Positions 8,314 to 16,501 of a stretch of DNA of 40,437 nucleotides are shown here, piece after piece. The stretch is from assembly GCF_000153725.1 (NCBI RefSeq), contig NZ_DS022276.1, positions 1,006,686 to 1,047,122 of the forward strand, in the 5' to 3' direction. The position numbers and the translations under genes were made by a program. Within the stretch, counting starts at the first letter, position 1. Each line of letters starts with the position of its first letter. The notes below the pieces were generated by a model. It searched no databases. It worked only from the letters and a program-made list of their open reading frames with translations, and had not been told where the DNA came from. Origin of the DNA: Salipiger bermudensis HTCC2601. GTDB taxonomy: Bacteria; Pseudomonadota; Alphaproteobacteria; Rhodobacterales; Rhodobacteraceae.

Positions 8314-9171
8314 TCAGACCATCGCCCGGAGGCGCGTCTCGGCCTGCTCCATGAGCGCCGCTTTCTGCGCCGGCCTGGCCTGCGCGACGCAGAGGTCGGC
8401 CACCCCGCGCAGCGCCGCGCGCCGGGCTTCAAGGCCGGTCGCCGCGGCGGCAGCCTCGATCGCGGTCAGCCTGTGGACGCTGTTGCAGAACGAACCGAAC
8501 GCAGCGCGCTCGGAGACCTCCGCGAGATGCTTCGGCGCCTTGAAGCGGGAGAAGATCCACCAGTGCAGCGGGTTGTTGATCTCGGTTCCGTAGGACAGCA
8601 GCTTGCGCATCAGCCTCGCGATGCGCGCGATGTCGTCCGGGTCACCGAGCAGCACGATGCCGGCGCATTTGACCGTGTTGCTGCTGCTGTTGAACAGATA
8701 GGGCGTCATGCGGCGCAGCTGCAGCCCCTCGACCTCCTCCCGGAACCACGACGCCAGCCGGTCTGCGTGGCGCGCCCCGGTCAGCAGGTCGAGGTTCAGC
8801 GCCACATTCAGGGCCGAGAACACCAGGTGGGTACGGTCCTTGCGCAGCCCGAAGGCGATTGGCATGGCACGGATCTGTGCCTCGGCCTCGAGAAACCGGT
8901 CGAGCCAGTGCTCCGCCTCCGCGACCATCACCTCCTCGCAGACCTTGTGACCGCCGGCGATCAGCGCGTAGAACCGGTCGATCTCGGTCAGGGCCGGCTC
9001 GCTGCGCAGCGCGTCGAGCAGGATGATCTGCTCGTCCAGACCGGCGGGGCGCTGGTTCTTCTTGTAGATCAGACGGCGCGCCGTATCGCGCCGCTTTCGC
9101 ATTGGCAGATCCGCCAGCCGGGCCAAGGCCTCGCGCCCGGTGAGCACGGTGAAATCTGTGTCCTTCGCCAT
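8314..9171 (-). CDS. Unrecognised 285-aa cytoplasmic protein
   Basis: I do not recognise this protein. From the chosen ATG (GGAG about 5 nt upstream) it is 285 aa, alanine- and leucine-rich, apparently all-helical, with no signal peptide or membrane segment. Notable stretches are a basic MRKRRDTARRLIYKKN near residue 25, TPYLFNSSSNTVKC mid-protein and NNPLHWWIFSRF in the last third. The even codon use and low stop density fit a real gene. The frame continues upstream to 9243, but that extension has no ribosome site. Its start is about 195 nt beyond the Lrp gene stop on the same strand, so read-through from lrp is possible. Function unknown. Confidence 0.75.
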   Translation of the reverse strand: MAKDTDFTVLTGREALARLADLPMRKRRDTARRLIYKKNQRPAGLDEQIILLDALRSEPALTEIDRFYALIAGGHKVCEEVMVAEAEHWLDRFLEAEAQIRAMPIAFGLRKDRTHLVFSALNVALNLDLLTGARHADRLASWFREEVEGLQLRRMTPYLFNSSSNTVKCAGIVLLGDPDDIARIARLMRKLLSYGTEINNPLHWWIFSRFKAPKHLAEVSERAAFGSFCNSVHRLTAIEAAAAATGLEARRAALRGVADLCVAQARPAQKAALMEQAETRLRAMV

Positions 9172-9300
9172 GACGGCTCCATCTGTGTCGGTCAGCGGAC
9201 CGCCCACGCCCCTTGTGCCGGCGCGGGGGTCCCGTTGGCCCAAGACCTAGCCGCAGGGGATAACACGGTAAAGACAGGCCGGCGCTTTCGTGACACCGCT

Positions 9301-9373
9301 TGTGCAGCGCGGCGGCTCAAGCCCGTGCAGCGCACGACGACTCAAGCGCGTGCAGCACACGACGGCTCAGGCG
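9301..9373. repeat. Three 25-bp tandem repeats at the 3' end of the Lrp gene
   Basis: Three consecutive copies (9301-9323, 9324-9348, 9349-9373) share the pattern CGTGCAGCGCACGACG followed by RCTCAAGCG; the first is 2 nt shorter. The third copy overlaps the last codons and the stop (TCA at 9367-9369) of the Lrp-family gene, and each other copy carries an equivalent TCA. This looks like local duplication of the gene's 3' end. Confidence 0.8.
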
Positions 9374-9819
9374 CGCTGATCCTTGGGCGAGCCCATGACC
9401 ACGTAGGAGGTGATGGCATTGACCTGCGGCAGGGTGCCCAGCACCTCGGTGTGGAAGGTCTTGTAGGCGGCAAGATCAGCGGCCTCGATGCGCAGCAGGT
9501 ATTCCCAGTTGCCGGTGATGTTGTGGCACTCGCGCACCTCCGGTGCCCGGGCGATGGCGCGCTCAAAGGCCTCCTGCGCGCTCTTGGTGTGGGAGTTCAG
9601 CCCCACGGTAACATACGCGACAAAGCCCACCCCGGTCTTTTCGGGGCTGAGTACCGCGCGGTACCCGGTGATCACGCCGGCACTCTCCAGAGCGGCGACG
9701 CGGCGCAGGCAGGCGGAGGGCGACAGCCCGACCCTATCGGCCAGGGCGAGGTTGCTGATCCGCCCCTCCCGGGCAAGAACCTGCAATATCCTGCGGTCGG
9801 TATCGTCAAGTGCGCTCAT
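9367..9819 (-). CDS. Lrp/AsnC family transcriptional regulator
   Basis: A 150-aa regulator: an N-terminal winged helix-turn-helix (DDTDRRILQVLAREGRI, then LADRVGLSPSACLRRVAALE) and a C-terminal RAM ligand-binding domain ending with VVMGSPKD. Such proteins form dimers or octamers and respond to amino acids. It is divergent from a LysE-type exporter across 72 nt, a classical pairing in which the regulator controls export of the amino acid it senses. The ATG at 9819 was chosen because the HTH homology starts there. I see no Shine-Dalgarno sequence, so it may be leaderless or poorly initiated. The upstream open frame to 10107 runs over lysE and is spurious. Confidence 0.92.
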   Translation of the reverse strand: MSALDDTDRRILQVLAREGRISNLALADRVGLSPSACLRRVAALESAGVITGYRAVLSPEKTGVGFVAYVTVGLNSHTKSAQEAFERAIARAPEVRECHNITGNWEYLLRIEAADLAAYKTFHTEVLGTLPQVNAITSYVVMGSPKDQRA

Positions 9820-9891
9820 TAGTTGCGACAATACTGATCTAGCGCGGCGTTTCGCAATCTCTCCCCGCGCATCTTCGGCAAATATTGCGCC
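9820..9891. promoter_or_regulatory. Divergent lrp/lysE control region with candidate operators
   Basis: A 72-nt AT-richer spacer. It holds a perfect inverted repeat GCAA-ATA-TTGC at 9878-9888, just 3 nt before the exporter ATG, and TTG-CGA-CAA at 9823-9831, just before the regulator ATG. Both are plausible Lrp-family sites. Neither gene has a visible ribosome-binding site. Confidence 0.4.
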
Positions 9892-10491
9892 ATGACACCC
9901 GATCTGCTTCTCGCCCTCTCCGCCTTCGCGCTCGTCTCGGTGATCACGCCGGGGCCGAACAACATGATGCTGCTCGCATCCGGCGCCAATTTCGGCTTCC
10001 GCCGGAGCATTCCGCACATGATGGGCATCGGGCTGGGCTTTCCCACGATGGTGCTGCTTGTCGGGCTCGGGGTGATGCAGATCTTCGAGCGTTGGCCGCT
10101 GGCGCATGACCTACTGCTCGCGGTCTCGGTGATCTACATGCTGTGGCTGGCGTGGAAGATCGCCCATGCCGCGCCGCCGCCCGAGGCCGGAGCGCAGGCA
10201 AAGGGCCGGCCTCTGAGCTTCCTGCAGGCGGCCGCCTTCCAGTGGGTGAACCCCAAGGCCTGGTCGATGGCGCTTGGCGCGATCACGCTTTATGCCGCCG
10301 GGCGCGATCTTGCCTCGGTGCTGTGGGTGGCGGGCTGCTACGTGGTGATGTCGCTGATCTCGACCACCTCTTGGACGGTGCTCGGTCGCGAGATGCGCCG
10401 GGTGCTCAATCGCCCCGCCCGGCTGCGCGCCTTCAACTGGACCATGGCGGCGCTGCTGGTGGCCTCGCTGCTCCCGGTGCTGCTGGGCTGA
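9892..10491 (+). CDS. LysE/RhtB family amino-acid exporter
   Basis: A 199-aa inner-membrane protein with about six hydrophobic segments. The family signature near the N-terminus, SVITPGPNNMMLLASGANFGFRRS (residues about 16-39), contains the conserved TPGPN, and FQWVNPKAW lies mid-protein. LysE/RhtB proteins export basic or neutral amino acids and related metabolites. It is transcribed away from the Lrp-type gene, which probably controls it. A small hairpin follows the stop. The substrate is not predictable. Confidence 0.92.
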   Translation: MTPDLLLALSAFALVSVITPGPNNMMLLASGANFGFRRSIPHMMGIGLGFPTMVLLVGLGVMQIFERWPLAHDLLLAVSVIYMLWLAWKIAHAAPPPEAGAQAKGRPLSFLQAAAFQWVNPKAWSMALGAITLYAAGRDLASVLWVAGCYVVMSLISTTSWTVLGREMRRVLNRPARLRAFNWTMAALLVASLLPVLLG

Positions 10492-10494
10492 CAC

Positions 10495-10514
10495 CAAAGC
10501 ATTCGGCTGCTTTG
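10495..10514 (+). terminator. Short hairpin after the LysE gene
   Basis: A perfect 7-bp stem CAAAGCA/TGCTTTG with loop TTCGGC starts 4 nt after the stop. Only TTG follows, so termination may be weak. Confidence 0.4.
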
Positions 10515-10543
10515 TTGCAACTCGCCGCCTCAGACGCCATATA
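10515..10543 (+). promoter_or_regulatory. Possible accA promoter
   Basis: TTGCAA at 10515-10520 and CATATA at 10538-10543 are separated by 17 nt. This would place the start about 25 nt before the accA ATG. Match to consensus is only fair. Confidence 0.3.
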
Positions 10544-10572
10544 GGCCGCGAAAAACAAGAGTGCCCGGGCAA

Positions 10573-11535
10573 ATGACTCACTATCTCGACTTCGAAAAAC
10601 CGCTCGCCGAAATCGAAGGCAAGGCCGAAGAACTGCGCAACATGGCGCGGAAGAACGAAGAGATGCACGTGGAGGACGAGGCCGCGGCGCTCGACCGCAA
10701 GGCGCAGGATCTCCTCAAGGATCTCTACAAGAAACTGACGCCGTGGCGGAAGTGCCAGGTGGCACGCCACCCCGACCGGCCGCATTGCAAGGATTACATC
10801 GAGGCGCTGTTCACCGAGTACACGCCGCTTGCCGGCGATCGCGGCTTTGCCGACGACCACGCGGTGATGGGCGGGCTGGCGCGGTTCAACGACCAGCCGG
10901 TGATGGTGATCGGCCACGAGAAGGGCAACGACACCCAGAGCCGCATCGAGCGCAATTTCGGCATGGCGCGCCCCGAAGGGTACCGCAAGGCGATCCGCCT
11001 GATGGACATGGCCGACCGCTTCGGCCTGCCGGTGATCACGCTGGTGGACACCCCCGGCGCCTATCCCGGCAAGGGCGCCGAAGAGCGCGGCCAGTCCGAG
11101 GCCATCGCCCGCTCGACCGAGAAATGCCTGCAGATCGGCGTGCCGCTGATCTCGATCATCATTGGTGAAGGCGGCTCCGGCGGCGCGGTGGCCTTCGCCA
11201 CGGCGAATCGCCTCGCCATGCTCGAGCACTCGGTCTACTCGGTGATCTCGCCGGAAGGCTGCGCGTCGATCCTGTGGAAGGATGCCGAGAAGATGCGCGA
11301 GGCCGCCGAGGCGCTGCGCCTGACCGCGCAGGACCTGCTCAAGCTCGGCATCACCGACCGCGTCATCGCGGAACCTCTGGGCGGCGCCCATCGCGACCGC
11401 GAGGCAACCATCGCCGCCGTCGGCAAGACCATCACCGCGATGCTGGGCGAGATGGACGACATGAAGCCCAAGGCCCTGATCAAGGCGCGCCGCGACAAGT
11501 TCCTGAGCATGGGCGACAAGGGCCTCGCCGCCTGA
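10573..11535 (+). CDS. accA: Acetyl-CoA carboxylase carboxyltransferase subunit alpha
   Basis: A 320-aa subunit which, with AccD, forms the carboxyltransferase of acetyl-CoA carboxylase, transferring the carboxyl from biotin to acetyl-CoA to make malonyl-CoA for fatty-acid synthesis. It shows the N-terminal helical region ([15 protein letters not shown]), [32 protein letters not shown] and the oxyanion-hole glycine run [11 protein letters not shown]. The ATG at 10573 matches the usual N-terminus ([11 protein letters not shown]); a GTG 12 nt upstream is in frame but no better supported. It is a single gene with its own terminator; accD is not in the window. Confidence 0.97.
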   Translation: MTHYLDFEKPLAEIEGKAEELRNMARKNEEMHVEDEAAALDRKAQDLLKDLYKKLTPWRKCQVARHPDRPHCKDYIEALFTEYTPLAGDRGFADDHAVMGGLARFNDQPVMVIGHEKGNDTQSRIERNFGMARPEGYRKAIRLMDMADRFGLPVITLVDTPGAYPGKGAEERGQSEAIARSTEKCLQIGVPLISIIIGEGGSGGAVAFATANRLAMLEHSVYSVISPEGCASILWKDAEKMREAAEALRLTAQDLLKLGITDRVIAEPLGGAHRDREATIAAVGKTITAMLGEMDDMKPKALIKARRDKFLSMGDKGLAA

Positions 11536-11564
11536 GTACGGCCCCGCATCGACAGTCGTCAGAC

Positions 11565-11593
11565 GGCGGCGCGATCCCTCGCGCCGCCTTTTT
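11565..11593 (+). terminator. Intrinsic terminator of accA
   Basis: A perfect 10-bp stem GGCGGCGCGA/TCGCGCCGCC with loop TCCC and a run of five T. It lies 30 nt after the accA stop and just before the stop of the convergent aldo/keto reductase. Confidence 0.92.
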
Positions 11594-11602
11594 CGTGCCG
11601 GA

Positions 11603-12643
11603 TCAGTAGGGCAGCGGATGCGCCTTGTGGGTCTCGTCGAGCGCCTCGAGCAGCTCGTCCGAGAGCGTCACGTCGACCGCGCCCAGCAGGTGCTCGAGCT
11701 GGGCCATGGTGGTGGCGCCAAAGATCGACGAGGCCACGAAGGGTCGCCGCAACGACCACGCCAGCGCCATGTGCACCGGGTCGATTCCGAAGCGCTGCGC
11801 CACCTCGAGATAGGCGTCGACCGCCGGGAACACCCGCTCCGACTTGCGCCCGCCGAGGTTGCCGTTGAGCGCCATGCGTGAGCCCTCGGGCACCGCGCCG
11901 CCCTGGTACTTGCCGGTCAGCAGACCCGCGCCCAGCGGCGAGAACGGCAAGAGGCCCACATCCTCGTTGCACATCATCTCGGCCAAATCGGTGTCGGCGA
12001 GACGGCAGACCAGCGAATACTCGTTCTGGATCGAGGCGACGCGCGGCCCGCCGGTCTCCTCGGCGATCTTGAGCCACATCATCGTGCCCCAGGTGCTCTC
12101 GTTCGAGAGGCCGAAGGCGCGGATGGTGCCGCGCTCGACCTCGCGCTGCAGCGCGCCGAGCGCGTCATGCATGTGCTGCACGGTCTGCGCCCGGTCCTGC
12201 CCCGACGGATCGAAGCTCCAGTTCTGGCGGAAGTGATAGCTGCCGCGGTTGGGCCAGTGGAACTGGTAGAGGTCGATGGTGTCGGTCTTGAGACGCTTCA
12301 GCGAGCCCTCGATGGCGGCCGGGATGGTCTCGCCGCTGATCGGGGCGCCGTCGCGCACCATCTTGGAATCGCCGGTGTGCTTGCTGGCGAGGATCCACTC
12401 GTTGCGGCGTCCGGTCTTGGCGAACCAGTCGCCCAGGATCTCCTCGGTGCGGCCAATGGTTTCCGCGCGCACCGGGTTCACCGGGTACATCTCGGCAGTG
12501 TCCATGAAGTTGATGCCGGCATCGAGCGCGCGCTCGATCTGGGCGTGGCCGTCTTCCGGCGCGGTCTGGTTGCCAAAGGTCATGGTGCCGAGGCAGAGCT
12601 CGGACACGGTCATGCCGGTCCGGCCGAGCGGGTTCATCTTCAT
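11603..12643 (-). CDS. Aldo/keto reductase (Tas-like)
   Basis: A 346-aa NADP(H)-dependent oxidoreductase with the AKR TIM-barrel fold, closest in layout to E. coli Tas. The catalytic tetrad is visible: D48 and Y53 in DTAEMY, K88 in LASKH, and H129 in YQFHW. NADP-binding features are GLSNES and the C-terminal SSIFGATTMAQLEHLL. CGGAG lies about 7 nt before the ATG. It converges on accA. A perfect 12-bp palindrome lies 22 nt upstream of the start. The physiological substrate is unknown. Confidence 0.93.
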   Translation of the reverse strand: MKMNPLGRTGMTVSELCLGTMTFGNQTAPEDGHAQIERALDAGINFMDTAEMYPVNPVRAETIGRTEEILGDWFAKTGRRNEWILASKHTGDSKMVRDGAPISGETIPAAIEGSLKRLKTDTIDLYQFHWPNRGSYHFRQNWSFDPSGQDRAQTVQHMHDALGALQREVERGTIRAFGLSNESTWGTMMWLKIAEETGGPRVASIQNEYSLVCRLADTDLAEMMCNEDVGLLPFSPLGAGLLTGKYQGGAVPEGSRMALNGNLGGRKSERVFPAVDAYLEVAQRFGIDPVHMALAWSLRRPFVASSIFGATTMAQLEHLLGAVDVTLSDELLEALDETHKAHPLPY

Positions 12644-12664
12644 CGCGGTCTCCGTGGGTCGATT

Positions 12665-12676
12665 GTTGGCGCCAAC
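12665..12676. promoter_or_regulatory. Perfect palindrome upstream of the aldo/keto reductase
   Basis: GTTGGCGCCAAC, a perfect 12-bp dyad centred about 27 nt upstream of the reductase start. It is placed where a repressor could block transcription or the ribosome could be affected by structure. Confidence 0.35.
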
Positions 12677-12839
12677 CTAGCGAGCCGCGCCCGGATGCCA
12701 AGGGGCGGGGCGCGAAAGCCCGGCCCCGCACCGGCGGCGGGCGCGATCTGCTCAAGCCCTGCGCAGGCACGGGGCCACTGGCAACGCCGGGCCAGTTCCG
12801 CTAAAGCGGCATCAAACCGGACCACAGGACAGGCGATAC

Positions 12840-14552
12840 ATGGCACGGCATCTCATCACCTCGGCAATCCCCTACATCAACGGGATCAAGCATCTGGGCA
12901 ATCTCGTGGGCAGCCAGCTCCCGGCGGATCTCTTTGCCCGCTACCAGCGCGCCCGGGGCAACGAGGTGCTGTTCCTCTGCGCCACCGACGAGCACGGTAC
13001 CCCGGCCGAGCTCGCCGCCGCCAAGGCCGGCAAGCCGGTGGCCGAGTACTGCGCCGAAATGCACGAGGTGCAGTCGAAGATTGCCGAGGGCTTCCGCCTG
13101 TCCTTCGACCATTTCGGCCGCTCCTCGAGCCCGCAGAACCACAAGCTGACGCAGCATTTCGCCGGTGTTCTGGCCGAACGCGGCCTGATCCGCGAGGTCT
13201 CGGAGACGCAGATGTACTCGCCCACCGACGGGCGCTACCTGCCAGACCGCTACATCGAGGGCACCTGTCCGAACTGTGGCTTCGAGGATGCCCGGGGCGA
13301 CCAGTGCGACAACTGCACCAAGCAGCTCGACCCGGTGGAGCTGATCAACCCGCGCTCCGTGATCTCGGGCGCCACCGATCTCGAGATGCGCGAGACCAAG
13401 CACCTTTATCTCTGCCAGAGCCAGATGAAGGATCAGCTCGAGAGCTGGATCGACACCCGCGAGGGCTGGCCGGTGCTGACCACCTCGATCGCCAAGAAAT
13501 GGCTCAACGACGGCGACGGCCTGCAGGACCGCGGTATCACCCGCGATCTCGACTGGGGCATCCCGGTGAAGAAGGGTGAAGAGGACTGGCCCGGCATGGA
13601 AGGCAAGGTCTTCTACGTCTGGTTCGACGCGCCGATCGAGTACATCGCCTGCGCGCAGGAATGGGTCGATGCCGGCAAGGGCGACGACTGGACGCGCTGG
13701 TGGCGCACCGACAAGGGCGCCGAGGACGTGACCTACACCCAGTTCATGGGCAAGGACAATGTGCCCTTCCACACGCTCAGCTTCCCCGCGACAATCCTCG
13801 GGTCGGGCGAGCCGTGGAAGCTCGTGGATTACATCAAGTCGTTCAACTACCTGAACTACGATGGCGGCCAGTTCTCCACCTCGCGCGGGCGTGGCGTGTT
13901 CATGGACCAGGCGCTCGAGATCCTGCCGGCGGATTACTGGCGCTGGTGGTTGCTGAGCCACGCCCCCGAAAGCTCGGATGCGGAATTCACTTGGGAGAAC
14001 TTCCAGTCCTCGGTGAACAAGGACCTCGCCGACGTGCTGGGCAACTTCGCCAGCCGCGTGACGAAGTTCTGTCGCTCGAAATTCGGCGAAGTGGTGCCCG
14101 AGGACGGCCGCACCGGCGAGCGCGAAGCGCAGCTGGTGGCCGACCTGACCGCGAAGGTCCGCGAATACGAAGAGCACATGGCCCATGCGGAGGTGCGCAA
14201 GTCCGCCACCGCGCTGCGCGCGGCCTGGGTGCTGGGCAACGAATACCTGCAGGACGCCGCGCCGTGGTCGACCTTCAAGACCGACCCGGAGACCGCTGCC
14301 GCCCAGATCCGCCTGGCACTGAACGTCATCCGCCTCTACGCGGTGATCTCGCAGCCCTTCATCCCCGACGCCTCGGCGCAGCTTCTGCAGGCCCTGAAGA
14401 CCGACGACGACAGCTGGCCCGACGATGTCCCCGCGGCGCTCACCTCCCTGCCCGCCGGCCACGCCTTCACGGTGCCGGACGTCACCTTCCGCAAGATCAC
14501 CGATGACGAGCGCGAAGACTGGCAGGCCCGCTTCGCCGGCAAGCGCGACTGA
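12840..14552 (+). CDS. metG: Methionyl-tRNA synthetase
   Basis: A 570-aa class Ia aminoacyl-tRNA synthetase that charges tRNA-Met. It has the HIGH-equivalent region [10 protein letters not shown] (residues 11-20), a four-cysteine zinc knuckle (C143, C146, C156, C159), the WFDAPIEY active-site stretch and an anticodon-binding helical domain from about residue 390 on. It lacks the C-terminal tRNA-binding appendage of E. coli MetG (677 aa). The KMSKS loop reads QFSTS at 344-348, so both lysines are replaced; the flanking YDGG and RGRGVF resemble the archaeal/eukaryotic MetRS group. AGGACAGG precedes the ATG. It is an essential gene and the only tRNA synthetase here. Confidence 0.96.
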   Translation: MARHLITSAIPYINGIKHLGNLVGSQLPADLFARYQRARGNEVLFLCATDEHGTPAELAAAKAGKPVAEYCAEMHEVQSKIAEGFRLSFDHFGRSSSPQNHKLTQHFAGVLAERGLIREVSETQMYSPTDGRYLPDRYIEGTCPNCGFEDARGDQCDNCTKQLDPVELINPRSVISGATDLEMRETKHLYLCQSQMKDQLESWIDTREGWPVLTTSIAKKWLNDGDGLQDRGITRDLDWGIPVKKGEEDWPGMEGKVFYVWFDAPIEYIACAQEWVDAGKGDDWTRWWRTDKGAEDVTYTQFMGKDNVPFHTLSFPATILGSGEPWKLVDYIKSFNYLNYDGGQFSTSRGRGVFMDQALEILPADYWRWWLLSHAPESSDAEFTWENFQSSVNKDLADVLGNFASRVTKFCRSKFGEVVPEDGRTGEREAQLVADLTAKVREYEEHMAHAEVRKSATALRAAWVLGNEYLQDAAPWSTFKTDPETAAAQIRLALNVIRLYAVISQPFIPDASAQLLQALKTDDDSWPDDVPAALTSLPAGHAFTVPDVTFRKITDDEREDWQARFAGKRD

Positions 14553-14590
14553 TCCGCACCCGTCCCGGCGGCAGCGCCTACCGAGAGCCC

Positions 14591-14618
14591 GGATGCCTCC
14601 GGCGGGGGCAGCGCCCCC
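14591..14618. repeat. Dispersed intergenic hairpin repeat, fragment between metG and truB
   Basis: GCCTCCGGCGG is joined directly to the perfect hairpin GGGGGC-AGC-GCCCCC (14604-14618). Both pieces occur in other copies of the family. There is no T-tract. It lies about 40 nt after the metG stop. Confidence 0.6.
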
Positions 14619-14689
14619 AACCATGCGCGATTGACAAGCCACGCTGAGGCTTGCTACCTCGCGCGCCTCATCACATGCGAGGGCAGACC

Positions 14690-15604
14690 ATGGCACGCAA
14701 GAAGGGCCGCGACATTTCCGGCTGGCTGATCGTCGACAAGCCGGCGGGCATGACCTCGACCTCGGTGGTCAACAAGGTCCGCTGGGCGCTGGCCGCAAAG
14801 AAGGCGGGCCATGCGGGCACGCTCGACCCGGAGGCGACCGGCGTGCTCGCGGTCGCGCTTGGCGAGGCGACCAAGACCGTGCCCTTCATCACCGACGCCC
14901 TCAAGGCCTACCGCTTCACCGTGCGGCTGGGCCAGCGCACCAATACCGACGATGGCGAGGGCGAGGTGATCACCTCCTCCGACGCGCGCCCCTCCGATGA
15001 CGAGATCAAGGAAGCGCTGCACGGCTTCGTGGGCGAGATCCAGCAGGTGCCACCGCAGTTCTCGGCGGTGAAGATCGACGGCGAACGCGCCTACAAGCGG
15101 GCTCGCGACGGCGAGACCATGGAAATCGAGCCGCGCCCGCTCTGGGTCGAGGAGCTGGTGATGACAGGCCGGCCCGACGCAGACCATGTCGAGCTCGAGA
15201 TGACCTGCGGCAAGGGCGGCTACGTGCGCTCGATCGCCCGCGATCTGGGCGAGGCGCTCGGCTGCCATGGCCACGTGCTCAAGCTGCGCCGGATCTGGTC
15301 GGGCCCGTTCGAGGCCGAGGACGGCATCACCATCGAGCAGGTCGACGCACTGGCCAAGAGTCCGGAGCTCGACGCCAGGCTGCTGCCGCTCGAGGTCGGT
15401 CTGGCCGAGCTGCCGGAGCTCAAATGCACCGCCGAGGGGGCCGCGCGGCTGCGCAACGGCAATCCCGGCATGGTGATCCCCGGAGAGGTCGACTACGGCG
15501 ACGAGGCCTGGGCCTCGTTCGAGGGCCGCGCAGTGGCGGTGGGTGTCTTCAAGGGCGGCGAGCTGCACCCGAACCGGGTGTTCGTGCAGCCCGCTGCCGG
15601 TTGA
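14690..15604 (+). CDS. truB: tRNA pseudouridine(55) synthase
   Basis: A 304-aa enzyme that isomerises U55 in the T-loop of all elongator tRNAs. The catalytic motif [14 protein letters not shown] places the nucleophile at D46; [13 protein letters not shown] near the N-terminus, [23 protein letters not shown] and [15 protein letters not shown] are typical TruB blocks, and a PUA-like C-terminal region follows. The ATG at 14690 has GAGG about 8 nt upstream; the open frame begins earlier at 14651 without support. It follows metG on the same strand but 137 nt away, with a repeat between, so co-transcription is uncertain. rpsO, rbfA and infB, frequent neighbours elsewhere, are absent. Confidence 0.96.
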   Translation: MARKKGRDISGWLIVDKPAGMTSTSVVNKVRWALAAKKAGHAGTLDPEATGVLAVALGEATKTVPFITDALKAYRFTVRLGQRTNTDDGEGEVITSSDARPSDDEIKEALHGFVGEIQQVPPQFSAVKIDGERAYKRARDGETMEIEPRPLWVEELVMTGRPDADHVELEMTCGKGGYVRSIARDLGEALGCHGHVLKLRRIWSGPFEAEDGITIEQVDALAKSPELDARLLPLEVGLAELPELKCTAEGAARLRNGNPGMVIPGEVDYGDEAWASFEGRAVAVGVFKGGELHPNRVFVQPAAG

Positions 15605-15611
15605 GCCCGCC

Positions 15612-15674
15612 AAGATTTTTCGGCGAAAAATCTTTTCCTGCCTGCCCTACAAGATCTTTCGGACGAAAGATCTT
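15612..15674. terminator. Twin hairpins between convergent truB and hydrolase genes
   Basis: Two perfect inverted repeats, AAGATTTTTCG-G-CGAAAAATCTT (15612-15634) and AAGATCTTTCG-GA-CGAAAGATCTT (15651-15674), are separated by 16 nt. The second ends 6 nt before the hydrolase stop and the first begins 8 nt after the truB stop. They share the AAGAT...TTTCG core and look like related elements, probably a bidirectional terminator. Confidence 0.75.
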
Positions 15675-15679
15675 GGCCG

Positions 15680-16501
15680 TCAGCGCAGCATCGCCAGCCA
15701 GCGTTTCAGCGCATCGAGCGACTCGGGCTCGTCGAGATAGGGGATGTGGCCCCGCCCCGGCACCTCGACCGCGATCATGTCCGGGCGGCGGCGCTGCATC
15801 TCAGCGAAGGTCTCGCGCGTCAACAGGTCAGAATTGGCCCCGCGGATGGCGCAGAGCGGCAGGCCCTTCAGCGCGTCGAAGAGCGGCCACATGTCCTCGA
15901 CCGGCTGCGCGCCATCACCCAGCACCGCGTCGCGCAGGCGCGGATCGTAGACGATCTCCAAACCGTCCGGCGTTTCGCGGAAGAACTTCCCGACCTCGGC
16001 CCGCCAGCGCGCCATCGGGACGCCTTCGAACTGGGTCAGCAGGGTCGAGAACGCGACCGCCGCCTCCTCAAGCGTCCCGAAAGCCGGGTTGCGGCCGAGA
16101 TAGGCCTCGATCACCGCCAGCCCCGCCGGGGCGATCTCGGGACCGATATCGTTCAGCGCCACGCCGGTCAGGCGATCCCGGGCGGTGGCGGCGAGCAGCA
16201 TGGCGATCAGCCCGCCGCGCGAGGTGCCGAGCACCGCGGCGCTCTCTAGCCCGAGGTGGTCGAGCAACTCCAGCGCATCGCGCGCCTCGACCGGGATGGT
16301 GTACTGGCTGTGATCGCCCCATTCCGACTGGCCGCGTCCGCGGTAATCCATCCGGATCAGCCGCACCTGCTCGAGATGCGGGGCGACATAGTCGAAATCC
16401 CGCCCGTCGCGGGTCAGCCCCGAGAGGCAGAGCAACGGCAGGCCCGCCCCCTCCTCGGTGTAGTGCAGCGACAGCCCGTCCGAGGTGGTGAAATGCGGCA
16501 T
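15680..16501 (-). CDS. Alpha/beta hydrolase
   Basis: A 273-aa serine hydrolase of the alpha/beta fold. The nucleophile elbow GTSRGG places the serine at S94; RMDYRGRGQSEW (about 50-61) is the usual loop after strand 4, and GRGHIPYLDEPE near the C-terminus holds the catalytic histidine. The reaction is not predictable; lactone, ester or C-C bond hydrolysis are all possible. Its ATG overlaps the stop of the upstream haloacid dehalogenase by one base (TGATG), so the two are probably translated as a coupled pair and may act on linked substrates. Confidence 0.9.
   Translation of the reverse strand: MPHFTTSDGLSLHYTEEGAGLPLLCLSGLTRDGRDFDYVAPHLEQVRLIRMDYRGRGQSEWGDHSQYTIPVEARDALELLDHLGLESAAVLGTSRGGLIAMLLAATARDRLTGVALNDIGPEIAPAGLAVIEAYLGRNPAFGTLEEAAVAFSTLLTQFEGVPMARWRAEVGKFFRETPDGLEIVYDPRLRDAVLGDGAQPVEDMWPLFDALKGLPLCAIRGANSDLLTRETFAEMQRRRPDMIAVEVPGRGHIPYLDEPESLDALKRWLAMLR

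Noticed and set aside
9301-9373. CRISPR-like short repeats
   Set aside because: The units are contiguous without unique spacers, so this is a tandem repeat.
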